Assembly (NCBI GenBank): GCA_011526275.1 | Contig: WTJP01000171.1 | Span: 1-5,829 of the forward strand | Length of the DNA stretch: 5,829 nt | DNA from: Candidatus Arcticimaribacter sp. | GTDB taxonomy: Bacteria; Bacteroidota; Bacteroidia; Flavobacteriales; Flavobacteriaceae | Direction of reading: 5' to 3' | Shown: one piece after another, positions 5,102 through 5,829 of the stretch | Layout of the letters: each line of letters opens with the position of its first letter | Position numbering within the stretch: the first letter of the stretch is position 1 | Notes under the pieces: model-generated | Seen by the model: only the letters and a program-made list of their open reading frames with translations | What the model was told of the DNA's origin: nothing | The model's database searches: none | Program-made: the position numbers and the translations under genes

Positions 5102-5829
5102 ATGAAAAAAACACGCTTTCTTGCACTTCTTTTAAGCATCGGATTAACAGCTTGTAGCAGTGAAGACATCGACGATAATCAAATCAATGTAGTTGCCGAT
5201 CCAGGTGATCAAAGCAGCACTTCCACTTCAACCACCGATACTTCATCGAGCACGACGGAAACTCCAGTAGTGACTGCCAATACTGAAGTTAATGATTTCA
5301 TTTGGAAGGGGATGAATTTATGGTACTATTGGCAAGAAGAGGTGGAGCAATTAGCCGACACAGTGGACGACAACCAAAGTGACTACATCAACTACCTTTC
5401 TTCCATTGTTGACCCAGAAGATTTTTTTGACAGTTTAAATCATCCCGATGATCGTTTTAGTTGGATCGATCCCGACTATGAGAACTTAGAAAACCAGCTT
5501 TCAGGTATTTCAGCATCCAATGGGATGAAGTTTTTATTGTATCGTCGTTGTACTGGTTGTGAGGGCTTAATTGGCGCAGTGACCTATGTTTTACCCGATT
5601 CTGATGCAGCAGAAAAGGGCGTTATTCGCGGGGATTTATTCAATGCTGTTAATGGACAAGAACTTACTTTAGACAATTACGCAAGCTTACTTTATGGCGA
5701 AGCATTAAATTACAGTATCGATTTGGTCACCTATGATGGTGCTGCTGATCTAGTGACTCCTAGAGACATCACCATCAACTTGGTGAAAGAAGAAAACTTC
5801 CAAGAAATCCCTATTCACAAAGCAGAGGT
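5102..5829 (+). CDS. Lipoprotein of the S41 (C-terminal processing) peptidase family, 3' end missing
   Basis: Open from ATG at 5102 through the window edge (242 complete codons, no stop). Residues 1-18 are a lipoprotein signal with lipobox LTAC and acceptor Cys18. The following SSEDIDD is acidic, like the surface-export signals of Bacteroidota lipoproteins, so it may be exposed on the outer membrane surface. Residues about 38-56 are a Ser/Thr-rich linker. NDFIWKGMNLWYYWQ (64-78), the PEDFFDSL segment (105-112) and DRFSWI (117-122) match the N-terminal helical region I associate with Bacteroidota S41 peptidases. SDAAEKGVIRGDLFNAVNG (167-185) is a PDZ-like core that would bind substrate C-termini. 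The catalytic Ser/Lys region should lie beyond the window, so activity cannot be judged. A CxxC (Cys150, Cys153) sits at the edge of the PDZ region. It is divergent from the DUF4252 gene across a 79-nt spacer. The family call is fairly secure; the substrate is unknown. Confidence 0.85.
   Translation, partial: MKKTRFLALLLSIGLTACSSEDIDDNQINVVADPGDQSSTSTSTTDTSSSTTETPVVTANTEVNDFIWKGMNLWYYWQEEVEQLADTVDDNQSDYINYLSSIVDPEDFFDSLNHPDDRFSWIDPDYENLENQLSGISASNGMKFLLYRRCTGCEGLIGAVTYVLPDSDAAEKGVIRGDLFNAVNGQELTLDNYASLLYGEALNYSIDLVTYDGAADLVTPRDITINLVKEENFQEIPIHKAE

Noticed and set aside
1..5829. CRISPR, tRNA, rRNA, insertion sequence, toxin-antitoxin or defence locus
   Set aside because: No repeat-spacer pattern, cloverleaf, terminal inverted repeats, transposase or defence-type domains were seen; gene content is housekeeping and envelope proteins.

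Overview
The window looks like ordinary chromosomal DNA from a member of the Bacteroidota, most likely a Flavobacteriia-type marine or environmental bacterium. The evidence is indirect but consistent. Several starts are preceded by sequences resembling the Bacteroidota -7 promoter box (TAnnTTTG), and none has a convincing Shine-Dalgarno sequence. Secreted proteins have signal peptides ending in Ala-Gln. The window also encodes families largely typical of this phylum: a DUF4252 protein, a carboxypeptidase-regulatory-like-domain secreted protein, and an S41 peptidase lipoprotein with an acidic stretch after its lipid-modified Cys. I cannot name a genus from the sequence.

Layout, left to right. 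(1) A 5'-truncated DEAD-box RNA helicase of the DeaD/CsdA type fills 1-1721 (+). (2) After a 52-nt gap with a -7-like box almost on the start codon, a secreted protein with a CarboxypepD_reg-like domain runs from 1774 to 2541 (+). (3) One base later a 175-residue all-helical cytosolic protein starts (2543-3070, +). The junction lies inside a perfect 18-bp palindrome. (4) purB, adenylosuccinate lyase, follows at 3125-4468 (+), with its own -7-like box in the 54-nt gap. (5) A secreted DUF4252 protein lies on the minus strand (4465-5022), and its stop codon overlaps the purB stop. (6) A 79-nt divergent spacer separates it from a lipoprotein of the S41 protease family (5102 onward, +), cut by the window end before its catalytic domain.

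How the genes work together: the helicase (RNA remodelling, ribosome assembly) and purB (purine synthesis) are housekeeping genes. The secreted CarboxypepD_reg-like protein and the helical protein are packed tightly enough to be co-translated, and purB may be read through from them as well as from its own promoter. The DUF4252 protein and the S41 lipoprotein are divergently transcribed envelope proteins with no visible functional link to purB.

I see no mobile element, CRISPR array, tRNA or rRNA gene, and no defence locus. There is no gene-free stretch over 80 nt. The points most worth a second look are the palindrome at 2527-2544, the uncharacterised protein in front of purB, and the features of the truncated S41 lipoprotein.
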